Part shown: in pieces, positions 7,954 to 15,283 of the stretch
How positions within the stretch are numbered: position 1 is the first letter of the stretch
How the letters are laid out: each line of letters begins with the position of its first letter
Assembly: GCA_017882285.1 (NCBI GenBank)
Contig: JADGPS010000025.1
Coordinates: 1-40,454, forward strand
Origin: Paludibacter sp.
GTDB taxonomy: Bacteria > Bacteroidota > Bacteroidia > Bacteroidales > Paludibacteraceae
DNA: 40,454 nucleotides
Direction of reading: 5' to 3'
Program-made: the position numbers and the translations under genes
Notes under the pieces: generated by a model
The model's input: the letters and a program-made list of their open reading frames with translations, nothing else
The model's database searches: none
What the model was told of the DNA's origin: nothing

Positions 7954-9084
7954 ATGATTTTCGAACTACAAAATATCGATCCAAAATCGAATGCCCGGGT
8001 GGGAAAAATAACAACAGATCATGGCGTTATCGAAACGCCTATTTTTATGCCTGTTGGAACGGTTGCTTCGGTAAAAGCGGTGCATTTTCATGAGTTAAAG
8101 GAAGATATAAAAGCTCAGATAATTCTTGGAAATACCTATCATTTGTATCTTCGACCCGGAATTGACACGCTTGAACGTGCTGGTGGATTACATAAATTCA
8201 ATGGCTGGGACAGACCAATTTTGACTGATAGCGGTGGTTATCAGGTATTTTCGTTATCCGAAAATAGAAAATTAAAAGAAGAAGGTGCTACTTTTCGTTC
8301 ACATATTGATGGCAGCAAGCATCTTTTTACACCCGAAAACGTGGTTGATATTCAACGGACTATAGGTGCTGATATCATTATGGCTTTCGACGAATGTACA
8401 CCTGGAACTGCCGATTATCAATATGCAAAGAAATCGATGGAATTGACACATCGCTGGTTAGATCGTGGATTAAAACATTTTGACAAAACTGAACCAAGAT
8501 ACGGCTATTCACAAACTTATTTCCCTATCGTTCAGGGATGTATATATCCCGATTTGCGGCGTCAATCCGCTGAATTTATTGCTTCTCAGAATCGTGAAGG
8601 TTATGCTATCGGTGGTTTGGCAGTGGGAGAACCAACTGAGAAAATGTACGAAATGATTGAAATTGTTAACGAAATACTTCCGAAAGACAAACCACGTTAT
8701 TTAATGGGTGTTGGAACACCACAAAACATTCTGGAAGCAATTGAACGTGGCGTTGATATGTTCGATTGTGTGATGCCCACACGAAACGGTCGTAATGGCA
8801 TGCTTTTCACGTCGCAAGGGATTATGAACATGAAAAATGAAAAATGGAAAAATGATTTTTCTCCACTTGATGAATTTGGAACATCGTATGTAGATAATAC
8901 TTATTCCAAAGCCTATTTGCGACATTTATTTATCAGTAAAGAATTGTTAGCCATGCAGATAGCTTCCATTCACAATTTAGCATTTTATCTTTGGTTGGTT
9001 AGTGAAGCACGAAAGCATATTCAAAAAGGAGATTTTTCGGATTGGAAAAAAGGAATGATTGAACAACTTGGAAGAAGACTTTAA
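7954..9084 (+). CDS. tgt: Queuine tRNA-guanine transglycosylase Tgt
   Basis: A 376-residue TIM-barrel enzyme that swaps guanine 34 for preQ1 in tRNAs with GUN anticodons. Asp92 in TDSGGYQVFS is the expected general acid/base, and Asp271 in MFDCVMPTRNGRNG is the expected nucleophile; GGLAVGEP is the substrate loop. The three cysteines that normally bind zinc are absent: aligned to the E. coli ECDCYTC segment, this protein has FGTSYVD (G309, S311, D314), while the fourth ligand His340 (SIHNL) remains. The flanking SPLD and SKAYLRHL blocks are well conserved, so this is not a frameshift. Only three bases separate it from the next gene. Confidence 0.95.
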   Translation: MIFELQNIDPKSNARVGKITTDHGVIETPIFMPVGTVASVKAVHFHELKEDIKAQIILGNTYHLYLRPGIDTLERAGGLHKFNGWDRPILTDSGGYQVFSLSENRKLKEEGATFRSHIDGSKHLFTPENVVDIQRTIGADIIMAFDECTPGTADYQYAKKSMELTHRWLDRGLKHFDKTEPRYGYSQTYFPIVQGCIYPDLRRQSAEFIASQNREGYAIGGLAVGEPTEKMYEMIEIVNEILPKDKPRYLMGVGTPQNILEAIERGVDMFDCVMPTRNGRNGMLFTSQGIMNMKNEKWKNDFSPLDEFGTSYVDNTYSKAYLRHLFISKELLAMQIASIHNLAFYLWLVSEARKHIQKGDFSDWKKGMIEQLGRRL

Positions 9085-9087
9085 ACA

Positions 9088-10191
9088 ATGAAGAAACCCG
9101 ATTATCACAAATTTGGATTAAAACGCATTGATACTTATATTATCAACAAGTTTTTGGGGACCTATTTTTTCTCCATAACTCTTATTTTGAGCATTGCTGT
9201 GGTGTTTGATTTAACTGAAAAATTGGATAAATTTTTTGAAAATAATGCTCCTTTGAAAGCTATTATTTTTGATTATTATCTTAATTTCATACCCTATTAC
9301 ATGAACATGTTCAGTCCGTTGTTCACGTTCATCGCTGTTATTTTCTTTACATCGAAAATGGCAAATAATACCGAAATAATTGCTATACTTGCCAGTGGCG
9401 TTAGTTTCAGACGGTTAATGCTGCCTTATTTTATTTCTGCATCCGTCATAGCCATTATTTCATTCACAGTTGGTGGTTATATCATTCCGCCTGCAAATAA
9501 AAAAATGTTAACATTTGAAGATAAATATGTCCGCAAAATTAAACAGGATAATGCCCGAAACGTCCAAATGGAGGTCGAAAATGGAGTTATCATGTACATC
9601 GAACGCTACGAAGTTTCTAACAATACCGGCTATCGGTTTTCGCTTGAAAAATTTGATGGTAAATCGCTGGTTTCCAGACTAACGGCACAAACAATTACGT
9701 GGGATTCGGCTTATCAATGGAAAATAACGGATTACTTGCAACGAAATTTCAATGGAATGCGCGAGAATATTACAAAAGGTGCTTCCAAAGACACAACAAT
9801 CAGGGTCAAACCCGAGGAATTTTTTATCACCGCACAAGAAGCTCCACAATTGAACAATATTCAACTTGGAAGTTACCTTCGCAAGCAACGGAATCGAGGT
9901 GTTGGAAACATACAAGGTTTTGAAGATGAGTATTATAAACGTTTCTCAATGCCTTTGGCAGCTTTTATCATGACATTGATTGGCGTTTCTCTTTCTTCAC
10001 GAAAAGTTCGGGGTGGCATGGGACTTCATTTGGGTGTCGGACTCGCCTTAAGTTCGCTGTATATTTTATTCACTACATTATCAACTACTTTTTCAGTGAG
10101 TGGAACTATGTCGGCGTTTGCTGCAGTTTGGTTACCAAATTTAGTATTTTTTCTGGTTGGTGTTTATTTGTACAATACGGCTCCAAAATAA
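9088..10191 (+). CDS. LptF/LptG (YjgP/YjgQ) family permease
   Basis: A 367-residue inner-membrane protein of the lipopolysaccharide export permease family. LptF and LptG work with the LptB ATPase to pull LPS from the inner membrane into the periplasmic bridge. There are about three hydrophobic segments in the first 130 residues, beginning DTYIINKFLGTYFFSITLILSIAVVFDLTEK. A periplasmic beta-rich domain spans about residues 140-260, and further membrane segments lie from about 285 to the end. The RRLMLPYFISA coupling helix is visible. Its ATG lies three bases past the tgt stop, so the genes are surely co-transcribed. Whether it is LptF or LptG cannot be told here. Confidence 0.88.
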   Translation: MKKPDYHKFGLKRIDTYIINKFLGTYFFSITLILSIAVVFDLTEKLDKFFENNAPLKAIIFDYYLNFIPYYMNMFSPLFTFIAVIFFTSKMANNTEIIAILASGVSFRRLMLPYFISASVIAIISFTVGGYIIPPANKKMLTFEDKYVRKIKQDNARNVQMEVENGVIMYIERYEVSNNTGYRFSLEKFDGKSLVSRLTAQTITWDSAYQWKITDYLQRNFNGMRENITKGASKDTTIRVKPEEFFITAQEAPQLNNIQLGSYLRKQRNRGVGNIQGFEDEYYKRFSMPLAAFIMTLIGVSLSSRKVRGGMGLHLGVGLALSSLYILFTTLSTTFSVSGTMSAFAAVWLPNLVFFLVGVYLYNTAPK

Positions 10192-10272
10192 TTTCAGTTA
10201 TCAGTCAACAGTAACCAGCAATCAATTACAAAGCTGAGCAATGTATCATATTGTCAAGTCAAAACTAGTTAA

Positions 10273-10315
10273 TAAAGATAGGGCTAATCAGATTTTCTGA
10301 TTAGCCCTATCTTTA
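10273..10315. terminator. Perfect 20-bp hairpin between convergent lptF/G and rmlB
   Basis: 10273-10292 is an exact reverse complement of 10296-10315 with loop TTT. The core is GATAGGGCTAATCAGA. It lies between the 3' ends of two convergent genes and probably ends both. The T run after the stem is short (CTTTA), so it is stronger as a hairpin than as a textbook terminator. Confidence 0.8.
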
Positions 10316-10351
10316 AATTGTACATCGTAAATGTTTAAATGGGAAATTCTT

Positions 10352-11410
10352 CTATCTTTCCAAATACTGTTTTTCGTAATATTTCTGATAATCACCGTTG
10401 ATAATATTGTCCATCCAAGTCTGATTTGCAAGATACCAATCTACTGTTTTTTCCAAACCTTCTTCAAATTGAAGCGAAGGTTTCCAGCCCAATTCACGTT
10501 GAAGTTTTGTAGAATCGATTGCATAACGCAAATCGTGTCCGGCACGGTCTTTAACAAATGTGATCAGTTTTGCTGATTCTCCTTGTTCGCGCTGCAATTT
10601 GCGATCCATTATGTCACACAAAGCGCGAATCAAATCTATATTTGACCATTCGTTATTTCCGCCGATATTGTAGGTCTCTCCGTTTTTCCCATTATGAAAA
10701 ATTGTATCAATTGCGCGGACATGATCGTTTACCCACAACCAGTCACGAACGTTCTCACCTTTTCCGTAAATTGGAATCGGGCGATTGTTTTTTATATTAT
10801 TTATTGAAAGTGGAATCAATTTTTCGGGAAAATGGTTTGCACCGTAATTGTTTGAGCAATTTGAAATCACAACCGGCAATCCGTATGTATCGTGGTAAGC
10901 ACGGACAAAATGATCGGAAGAAGCTTTGCTGGCAGAATAGGGTGAATGCGGGTCATATTTGGTTGTTTCGGTGAAAAAAGTCCCGTCAAAATCCAGTGCA
11001 CCGTAAACTTCATCAGTCGAAACATGATAAAACCGTTTTCCTTCCATATTACCTTTCCATGCTTCTTTGGCGGCATTCAATAAGTTGCAGGTCCCAAAAA
11101 CATTGGTACGTATAAATGCAAACGGATCGGTAATGGATCGGTCAACGTGCGATTCGGCTGCCAAATGCACAACTCCATCAAATTGATAAGTTGAGAATAA
11201 ATGAGGAATAAATTTTTCGTCGGTAATATCACCTTTTACAAATTTATAATTTTGAGCATCGGCCACATCATTTAAGTTTTCCAAATTGCCTGCATAAGTT
11301 AATGCATCTAAATTAATAATTTGATAGTCAGGGTATTTTGTAACAAATAACCGAACAACATGTGAACCTATAAAACCGGCTCCTCCTGTTATTAAGATTG
11401 TTTTTTTCAT
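10352..11410 (-). CDS. rmlB: dTDP-glucose 4,6-dehydratase RmlB
   Basis: A 352-residue short-chain dehydrogenase/reductase that converts dTDP-glucose to dTDP-4-keto-6-deoxyglucose, an early step to dTDP-rhamnose and related sugars. The NAD fold opens with TGGAGFIGSH (residues 8-16). STDEVYG contains the Thr-Asp-Glu catalytic trio (132-134), and YSASK gives Tyr158 and Lys162. The SNNYGANHFPEKLIP and GENVRDWLWVNDHV segments are typical of RmlB. No rmlA, rmlC or rmlD is adjacent. A GT2 glycosyltransferase that might use a deoxysugar lies 2.3 kb away on the other strand. Confidence 0.95.
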   Translation of the reverse strand: MKKTILITGGAGFIGSHVVRLFVTKYPDYQIINLDALTYAGNLENLNDVADAQNYKFVKGDITDEKFIPHLFSTYQFDGVVHLAAESHVDRSITDPFAFIRTNVFGTCNLLNAAKEAWKGNMEGKRFYHVSTDEVYGALDFDGTFFTETTKYDPHSPYSASKASSDHFVRAYHDTYGLPVVISNCSNNYGANHFPEKLIPLSINNIKNNRPIPIYGKGENVRDWLWVNDHVRAIDTIFHNGKNGETYNIGGNNEWSNIDLIRALCDIMDRKLQREQGESAKLITFVKDRAGHDLRYAIDSTKLQRELGWKPSLQFEEGLEKTVDWYLANQTWMDNIINGDYQKYYEKQYLER

Positions 11411-11436
11411 CTTTTTTATAGTTTTGTGAAGTAGCG

Positions 11437-11444
11437 CAAAGATA
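11437..11444 (-). promoter_or_regulatory. -7 box of the rmlB promoter
   Basis: On the minus strand this reads TATCTTTG, 27 bases upstream of the rmlB ATG. The -33 region is AT-rich without a clear TTTG. Confidence 0.45.
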
Positions 11445-11502
11445 CATCGAATTTTTAAGTTTAAAAACTTGTTGAAAACTTTTTGATTTAAAAAATTTAG
11501 TT

Positions 11503-12432
11503 ATGCTGAATTTATCCTATTTTTGCGAGGTGGAAAAATTTTGTCAACATATCGAGAAACTATTAGCACAACACGATTACGTAGTTGTTCCAAACTTGGG
11601 TGGTTTTGTAGTTCAACAGCAATCAGCACAACTTTTATCTGATCAAATAACTCCTCCCGTTGCCATTGTTGGATTCAATCCGTTAATGCATCATGCCGAT
11701 GGATTATTGGCCATCGAAATCGCCAGATCTAAAAAAATAACGTACAGATTGGCAATGGAATATATTGAAAAAGAGGTAGATTGCGTTAAAACTCATCTCA
11801 ATTCTTTTGGCAACATCTCAATTGGAAATTTAGGAATTTTAACTCAAAATGAAGAAGGAATTTATCTGTTTTCACCAAACACAAAAGCAGATTTTCTTCC
11901 ACAAAATTTTGGTTTAACAAATTTATATATATCAATAAAAGATAAAACTTCGGTTACTCAAAACAAAAAAATAACTATCATACTACCGTCTTCGAAAATA
12001 TATAAATATGTTGCTGCTGCCATGTTAATTTTCGGCTTATTTTTTGTTTCACCACGATTGAGTGATATGCGTCAAACCGATTATGCCGGCTTAGCTACGA
12101 TGACTTTTGATAATACTACCGAACGTTCAACCACTTCCGAAACTTCGACCAAAGCCATTCTAAAAGATAAAGAAACAGAAGAAACAATTCCTCAAATCAC
12201 AAAAAATTTTCATGTAGTTGTTGCCAGTCTACGAACTCAAAAATCGGCTGGTAAATTTTGCGATGAACTGATTAAAAACAATTTCGATGAAGCGCATGTT
12301 TTACCGCCTATTAAAACCTACCGCATTGCTATTCAGTCTTTTTCTGACAAAGAAGAGGCAATTCGTTACATGGAAAACCTCCGAAAAACCGACAGCCGTT
12401 ATGAAACTGCCTGGGTTCTATGTAATAAGTGA
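11503..12432 (+). CDS. HU-CCDC81 and SPOR domain protein
   Basis: A 309-residue membrane protein. The N-terminal part (about residues 10-150) carries the paired HU-CCDC81 bacterial domains, with the typical IEKLLAQHDYVVVPNLGGFV opening. One membrane segment follows (YVAAAMLIFGLFFVSP, about 168-185), then a linker, then a C-terminal SPOR domain (about 230-309) of the kind that binds denuded septal peptidoglycan. I infer an inner-membrane protein with its SPOR domain in the periplasm, likely tied to division or wall remodelling. The first nine codons overlap a TATTTTTG box (11518-11525), and the family motif begins right after it, so GTG at 11530 is a possible alternative start. Confidence 0.82.
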   Translation: MLNLSYFCEVEKFCQHIEKLLAQHDYVVVPNLGGFVVQQQSAQLLSDQITPPVAIVGFNPLMHHADGLLAIEIARSKKITYRLAMEYIEKEVDCVKTHLNSFGNISIGNLGILTQNEEGIYLFSPNTKADFLPQNFGLTNLYISIKDKTSVTQNKKITIILPSSKIYKYVAAAMLIFGLFFVSPRLSDMRQTDYAGLATMTFDNTTERSTTSETSTKAILKDKETEETIPQITKNFHVVVASLRTQKSAGKFCDELIKNNFDEAHVLPPIKTYRIAIQSFSDKEEAIRYMENLRKTDSRYETAWVLCNK

Positions 12433-12496
12433 AAAGTAAAAATTTGAACGTGAAAGCACTTTTTTATATGTACTTTTTTATTTCAAATAAAAATAC

Positions 12497-12504
12497 TATC
12501 TTTG
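12497..12504 (+). promoter_or_regulatory. -7 box of the rpsP promoter
   Basis: TATCTTTG lies 52 bases before the rpsP ATG, with T-rich DNA at the -33 distance. A small hairpin (GCTTTT 12510-12515 with AAAAGC 12521-12526) falls at the predicted transcript 5' end. Confidence 0.5.
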
Positions 12505-12555
12505 CAACCGCTTTTCGAGAAAAAGCATTAGGTATAATCATTTAAAAATAAAAAA

Positions 12556-13176
12556 ATGCCCGTAAAAATCAGATTGCAACGTCACGGTCGTAAAGGATAT
12601 GCATACTATCATATCGTGATCGCCGACAGCAAAGCGCCACGTGATGGCAAATTTATCGAACGTATCGGTTCGTATAACCCAAACACCAATCCCGCCACTA
12701 TCGACCTTAAATTCGAACGTGCATTGTATTGGTTAACAACTGGTGCTCAACCAACCGACACCACCCGCACTATTCTCTCCAACGAAGGTGTTTTGTTGAA
12801 AAAACACTTACTCGAAGGAGCCAAAAAAGGTGCATTCGATGTTGAAGAAGCCGACAAACGCTTCGAAGCATGGAAAACCAGCAAAGAATCGAGCGTAACC
12901 AAAACCAAAGAACAATTAGCTGCCGAAAAACAAGCTGCTACTAAAGTTCGCTTAAAAGCGGAAGCCGATGTAAACAAAGCCAAAGCAGCTGAATTAGCAA
13001 AGAAAAAAGCTGAAGCAATAACCGCTACAGTTGAAGTTATCGCCGAAGAAGCACCAGTTGAAACTGCTGAAGAAGTTGTAGTTGAAGCTCCTGCTGCTAA
13101 AGCTACAGAAGAAACTACAGAAGAAGTTGTAGTTGAAACTCCTGCTGCTAAAGCTACAGAAGAAGCTGCTGAATAA
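12556..13176 (+). CDS. rpsP: 30S ribosomal protein bS16 with long Ala/Glu-rich tail
   Basis: The first 80 or so residues are a normal bS16: [20 protein letters not shown], the [19 protein letters not shown] stretch and the [19 protein letters not shown] block. E. coli bS16 is 82 residues; this one is 206. The extra 120 residues are first a Lys/Ala-rich, probably helical region, then an acidic Glu/Val/Ala/Pro region. The latter contains two tandem copies of a 17-residue unit (residues 172-188 and 189-205). Long bS16 tails are common in Bacteroidota, so the extension is expected, but the near-identical tandem copies look recent. It has its own promoter and terminator. Confidence 0.95.
   Translation: MPVKIRLQRHGRKGYAYYHIVIADSKAPRDGKFIERIGSYNPNTNPATIDLKFERALYWLTTGAQPTDTTRTILSNEGVLLKKHLLEGAKKGAFDVEEADKRFEAWKTSKESSVTKTKEQLAAEKQAATKVRLKAEADVNKAKAAELAKKKAEAITATVEVIAEEAPVETAEEVVVEAPAAKATEETTEEVVVETPAAKATEEAAE
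13069..13170 (+). repeat. Two 51-bp tandem repeats inside rpsP
   Basis: Copies 13069-13119 and 13120-13170 differ at one position near the middle and in the final two codons. They encode [17 protein letters not shown] and [17 protein letters not shown]. The unit is 17 codons, so changes in copy number stay in frame and alter only the tail length. Confidence 0.95.
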
Positions 13177-13197
13177 ATTCGGCTATCTCAATATTAC

Positions 13198-13226
13198 AAA
13201 AACCCGAAATCAATTTTGGGTTTTTT
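13198..13226 (+). terminator. Terminator of rpsP
   Basis: AAAAACCC (13198-13205) pairs with GGGTTTTT (13218-13225), with further pairing inside (GAAA with TTTT, one G-T), followed by a T run. It lies 21 bases past the rpsP stop. Confidence 0.8.
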
Positions 13227-13332
13227 CGTTTAATAAACAGAGCACCTTTCAGTACTGCTAAATATTAAATATTGTCGAACTTATTGTACAATTTTTAATT
13301 CAATTCTGCGTTTATTTTTAAAATTATAAAAC

Positions 13333-13635
13333 ATGGATTATCAAATGAATAAAACAGTTAATATCGCTTTGCAAATTTTACCAAGTTCGAAATCAATTCA
13401 CCCATACACGCTTGTTGATAAAGCTATTGAAGTGATAGCCTCTTCTGGACTGAGATACAAAGTGACACCTTTCGAAACCGTTATGGAAGGCAGTTATGAT
13501 GAAATTATGAAAGTGGTAAAAAAAGCTCAGGAAGCATGTTACGACTCCGGTGCAGACAGTTTGATGACTTACGTGAAGATTCAAAGTTCCCGTAACGATG
13601 TGAGTATCGAGGATAAAATGGAGAAATACGAGTAA
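13333..13635 (+). CDS. Thiamine-binding protein, MTH1187/YkoF-type (PF01910)
   Basis: A 100-residue soluble protein of the small ferredoxin-like MTH1187/YkoF family, which binds thiamine or related hydroxymethylpyrimidine compounds. The pattern VNIALQILPSS...YTLVDKAIEVIASSGLRYKVTPFETVMEGSYDEIMKVVKKAQEACYDSGAD is characteristic. No transport or thi gene is nearby and no TPP riboswitch was found upstream, so the ligand is inferred only from the family. A second in-frame ATG at 13345 (MNKTVN) is an equally possible start. Confidence 0.8.
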   Translation: MDYQMNKTVNIALQILPSSKSIHPYTLVDKAIEVIASSGLRYKVTPFETVMEGSYDEIMKVVKKAQEACYDSGADSLMTYVKIQSSRNDVSIEDKMEKYE

Positions 13636-13692
13636 ATGGAGAAAAATGTATACAATATATCTTGAAAATAAGTTCTTATCTGCCTTGAAATT

Positions 13693-14499
13693 ATGTCTTT
13701 AAACGTTTCCTTAGTTCTATATAACCATTCTCTATCGGAAATTGCTCCATTAGTTGAAACTTTACGGAAATCAGAAACGGTTTCCGATATTTTTTTAATT
13801 GATAATTCTCCGAAAAGGAATCTTGAATTTGAATCACTCAAAGCATTTTATCATTTCAACGGTAAAAACATTGGTTACGGAGCGGCTCACAATATTGCAA
13901 TTCGTCAAACCATCGAACAAAACATTCCATTTCACCTCGTTATCAATCCTGACATTTCATTTGAACCTTCAATCTTAAAAAAAATTGAAAAATATATGAA
14001 TAATAATACAGATATTGGACAATTAATGCCCAAAGTGTATTATCCGAACGGAGAAATTCAGTATCTTTGTAAATTGCTTCCGACGCCTTTCGATTTAATT
14101 TTCAGACGCTTCTTGCCTCAGAAATGGACACAAAAACGAACGGAAAAATTTGAAATGCGTGCTTCAGGATACAATAAAATAATAGATGTTCCTTACCTTT
14201 CGGGTTGTTTTATGTTTTTGAGAACAAGTGCATTAAAAGAAGTCGGATTGTTTGATGAACGCTTTTTTATGTATCCTGAAGATGTTGATTTAACCAGACG
14301 AATTCACGGAAAATTTAGAACAGTTTTTTCTCCCGAAGTATCAGTTGTTCATCATCATGCTCAAGGTTCGTACTCGAACACAAAATTATTGATTATTCAT
14401 AGCATGAATATGATAAAATACTTCAATAAGTGGGGTTGGGTTTTTGACAAAGAACGGAGGAAAATCAATCGGGAAATCTCGAAACAATTGAATGATTGA
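13693..14499 (+). CDS. GT2 family glycosyltransferase (rhamnosyltransferase WbbL-like)
   Basis: A 268-residue GT-A fold glycosyltransferase for cell-surface polysaccharide. It opens with MSLNVSLVLYNHSL, has the metal-site motif NPDIS (replacing DXD) near residue 93, and carries the catalytic-side motifs YLSGCFMFLRTSALKEVGLFDERFFMYPEDVDLTRR. No membrane segment is clear, so it likely works at the inner face of the membrane. WbbL-type enzymes often transfer rhamnose, and rmlB on the opposite strand would fit, but donor and acceptor cannot be read from sequence. MarC follows 58 bases downstream. Confidence 0.85.
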   Translation: MSLNVSLVLYNHSLSEIAPLVETLRKSETVSDIFLIDNSPKRNLEFESLKAFYHFNGKNIGYGAAHNIAIRQTIEQNIPFHLVINPDISFEPSILKKIEKYMNNNTDIGQLMPKVYYPNGEIQYLCKLLPTPFDLIFRRFLPQKWTQKRTEKFEMRASGYNKIIDVPYLSGCFMFLRTSALKEVGLFDERFFMYPEDVDLTRRIHGKFRTVFSPEVSVVHHHAQGSYSNTKLLIIHSMNMIKYFNKWGWVFDKERRKINREISKQLND

Positions 14500-14557
14500 C
14501 ATTTGCTTAGCAATTCTAACCTTCAAAGATATTAATTGGAAATTGATTAATTGAATA

Positions 14558-15142
14558 TTGTCATTTATGAATTTCAACTTTATTCAAATAACGAGTGCTT
14601 TTATGGTTCTCTTTGCGATTATTGATATTTTGGGATCAATTCCAATTATTCTCAATATCAAACGCAAAGGACAGAATGTTCATGCACTTAGAGCAAGTGC
14701 TGTAGCTTTACTAATTTTGATTGTTTTTTTATTTTCAGGCGAAGTTGTATTAAAATTATTCAACGTTGACATTCAATCATTTGCTGTTGCCGGCTCATTT
14801 ATAATTTTCGTTTTTGCATTGGAAATGATTTTAGATGTAGAGATTTTTCGAAATCATGGACCTGAGGGCGGTTCTTCAATAATTCCAATTGCATTTCCAT
14901 TAGTTGCGGGTCCCGGATCGTTTACGACCTTACTTTCTTTAAGGGCTGAATATGCTGCTGAAAATATTATCATTGCGTTGGTTTTGAATATGATCTTTGT
15001 TTTTTTAGTATTAAAATCAACATCTAAAATTGAAAAAATTATTGGAGAAGGTGGAATTTATATTCTTCGTAAATTCTTTGGTATAATTCTTTTGGCTATT
15101 GCGGTTAAACTTTTTACGACCAATCTCGGCTCGTTGTTATAA
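14558..15142 (+). CDS. MarC family integral membrane protein
   Basis: A 194-residue protein with about six hydrophobic segments. The FIQITSAFMVLFAIIDILGSIPIIL start and the FPLVAGPGSFTTLLSL segment are hallmarks of the MarC/UPF0056 family. These proteins were once tied to multiple antibiotic resistance, but later work did not support that, and their function remains unclear. It probably shares a transcript with the glycosyltransferase and is followed by a strong terminator. Confidence 0.85.
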   Translation: MSFMNFNFIQITSAFMVLFAIIDILGSIPIILNIKRKGQNVHALRASAVALLILIVFLFSGEVVLKLFNVDIQSFAVAGSFIIFVFALEMILDVEIFRNHGPEGGSSIIPIAFPLVAGPGSFTTLLSLRAEYAAENIIIALVLNMIFVFLVLKSTSKIEKIIGEGGIYILRKFFGIILLAIAVKLFTTNLGSLL

Positions 15143-15172
15143 GTTTTTCGATTATAGACAATTGGACATAAT

Positions 15173-15207
15173 AAAGTTTATTGAAATTCTTTTCAATAAA
15201 CTTTTTT
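15173..15207 (+). terminator. Terminator of the GT2-marC unit
   Basis: A perfect 14-bp stem (15173-15186 with 15191-15204) has loop TTCT and leads into a T run at 15202-15207. It lies 31 bases after the marC stop. Confidence 0.88.
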
Positions 15208-15236
15208 GTTTAATATAATTTCTCGGTCTGTATTGC

Positions 15237-15273
15237 AAAAACCGGCGATATGACATTAAGCCATACCGCCGGT
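15237..15273 (-). terminator. Terminator of htpG
   Basis: On the minus strand ACCGGCGGTATG (15273-15262) pairs with CATATCGCCGGT (15252-15241), with one mismatch, followed by TTTTT. It lies 11 bases past the htpG stop. Confidence 0.85.
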
Positions 15274-15283
15274 TAATTATGCA

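Noticed and set aside
8875-8930. Frameshift in tgt explaining the loss of zinc cysteines
   Set aside because: The frame is continuous and conserved residues flank the segment on both sides at the right spacing.
13227-13332. Possible TPP riboswitch upstream of the thiamine-binding protein gene
   Set aside because: The region is short and AT-rich and lacks the conserved CTGAGA core.
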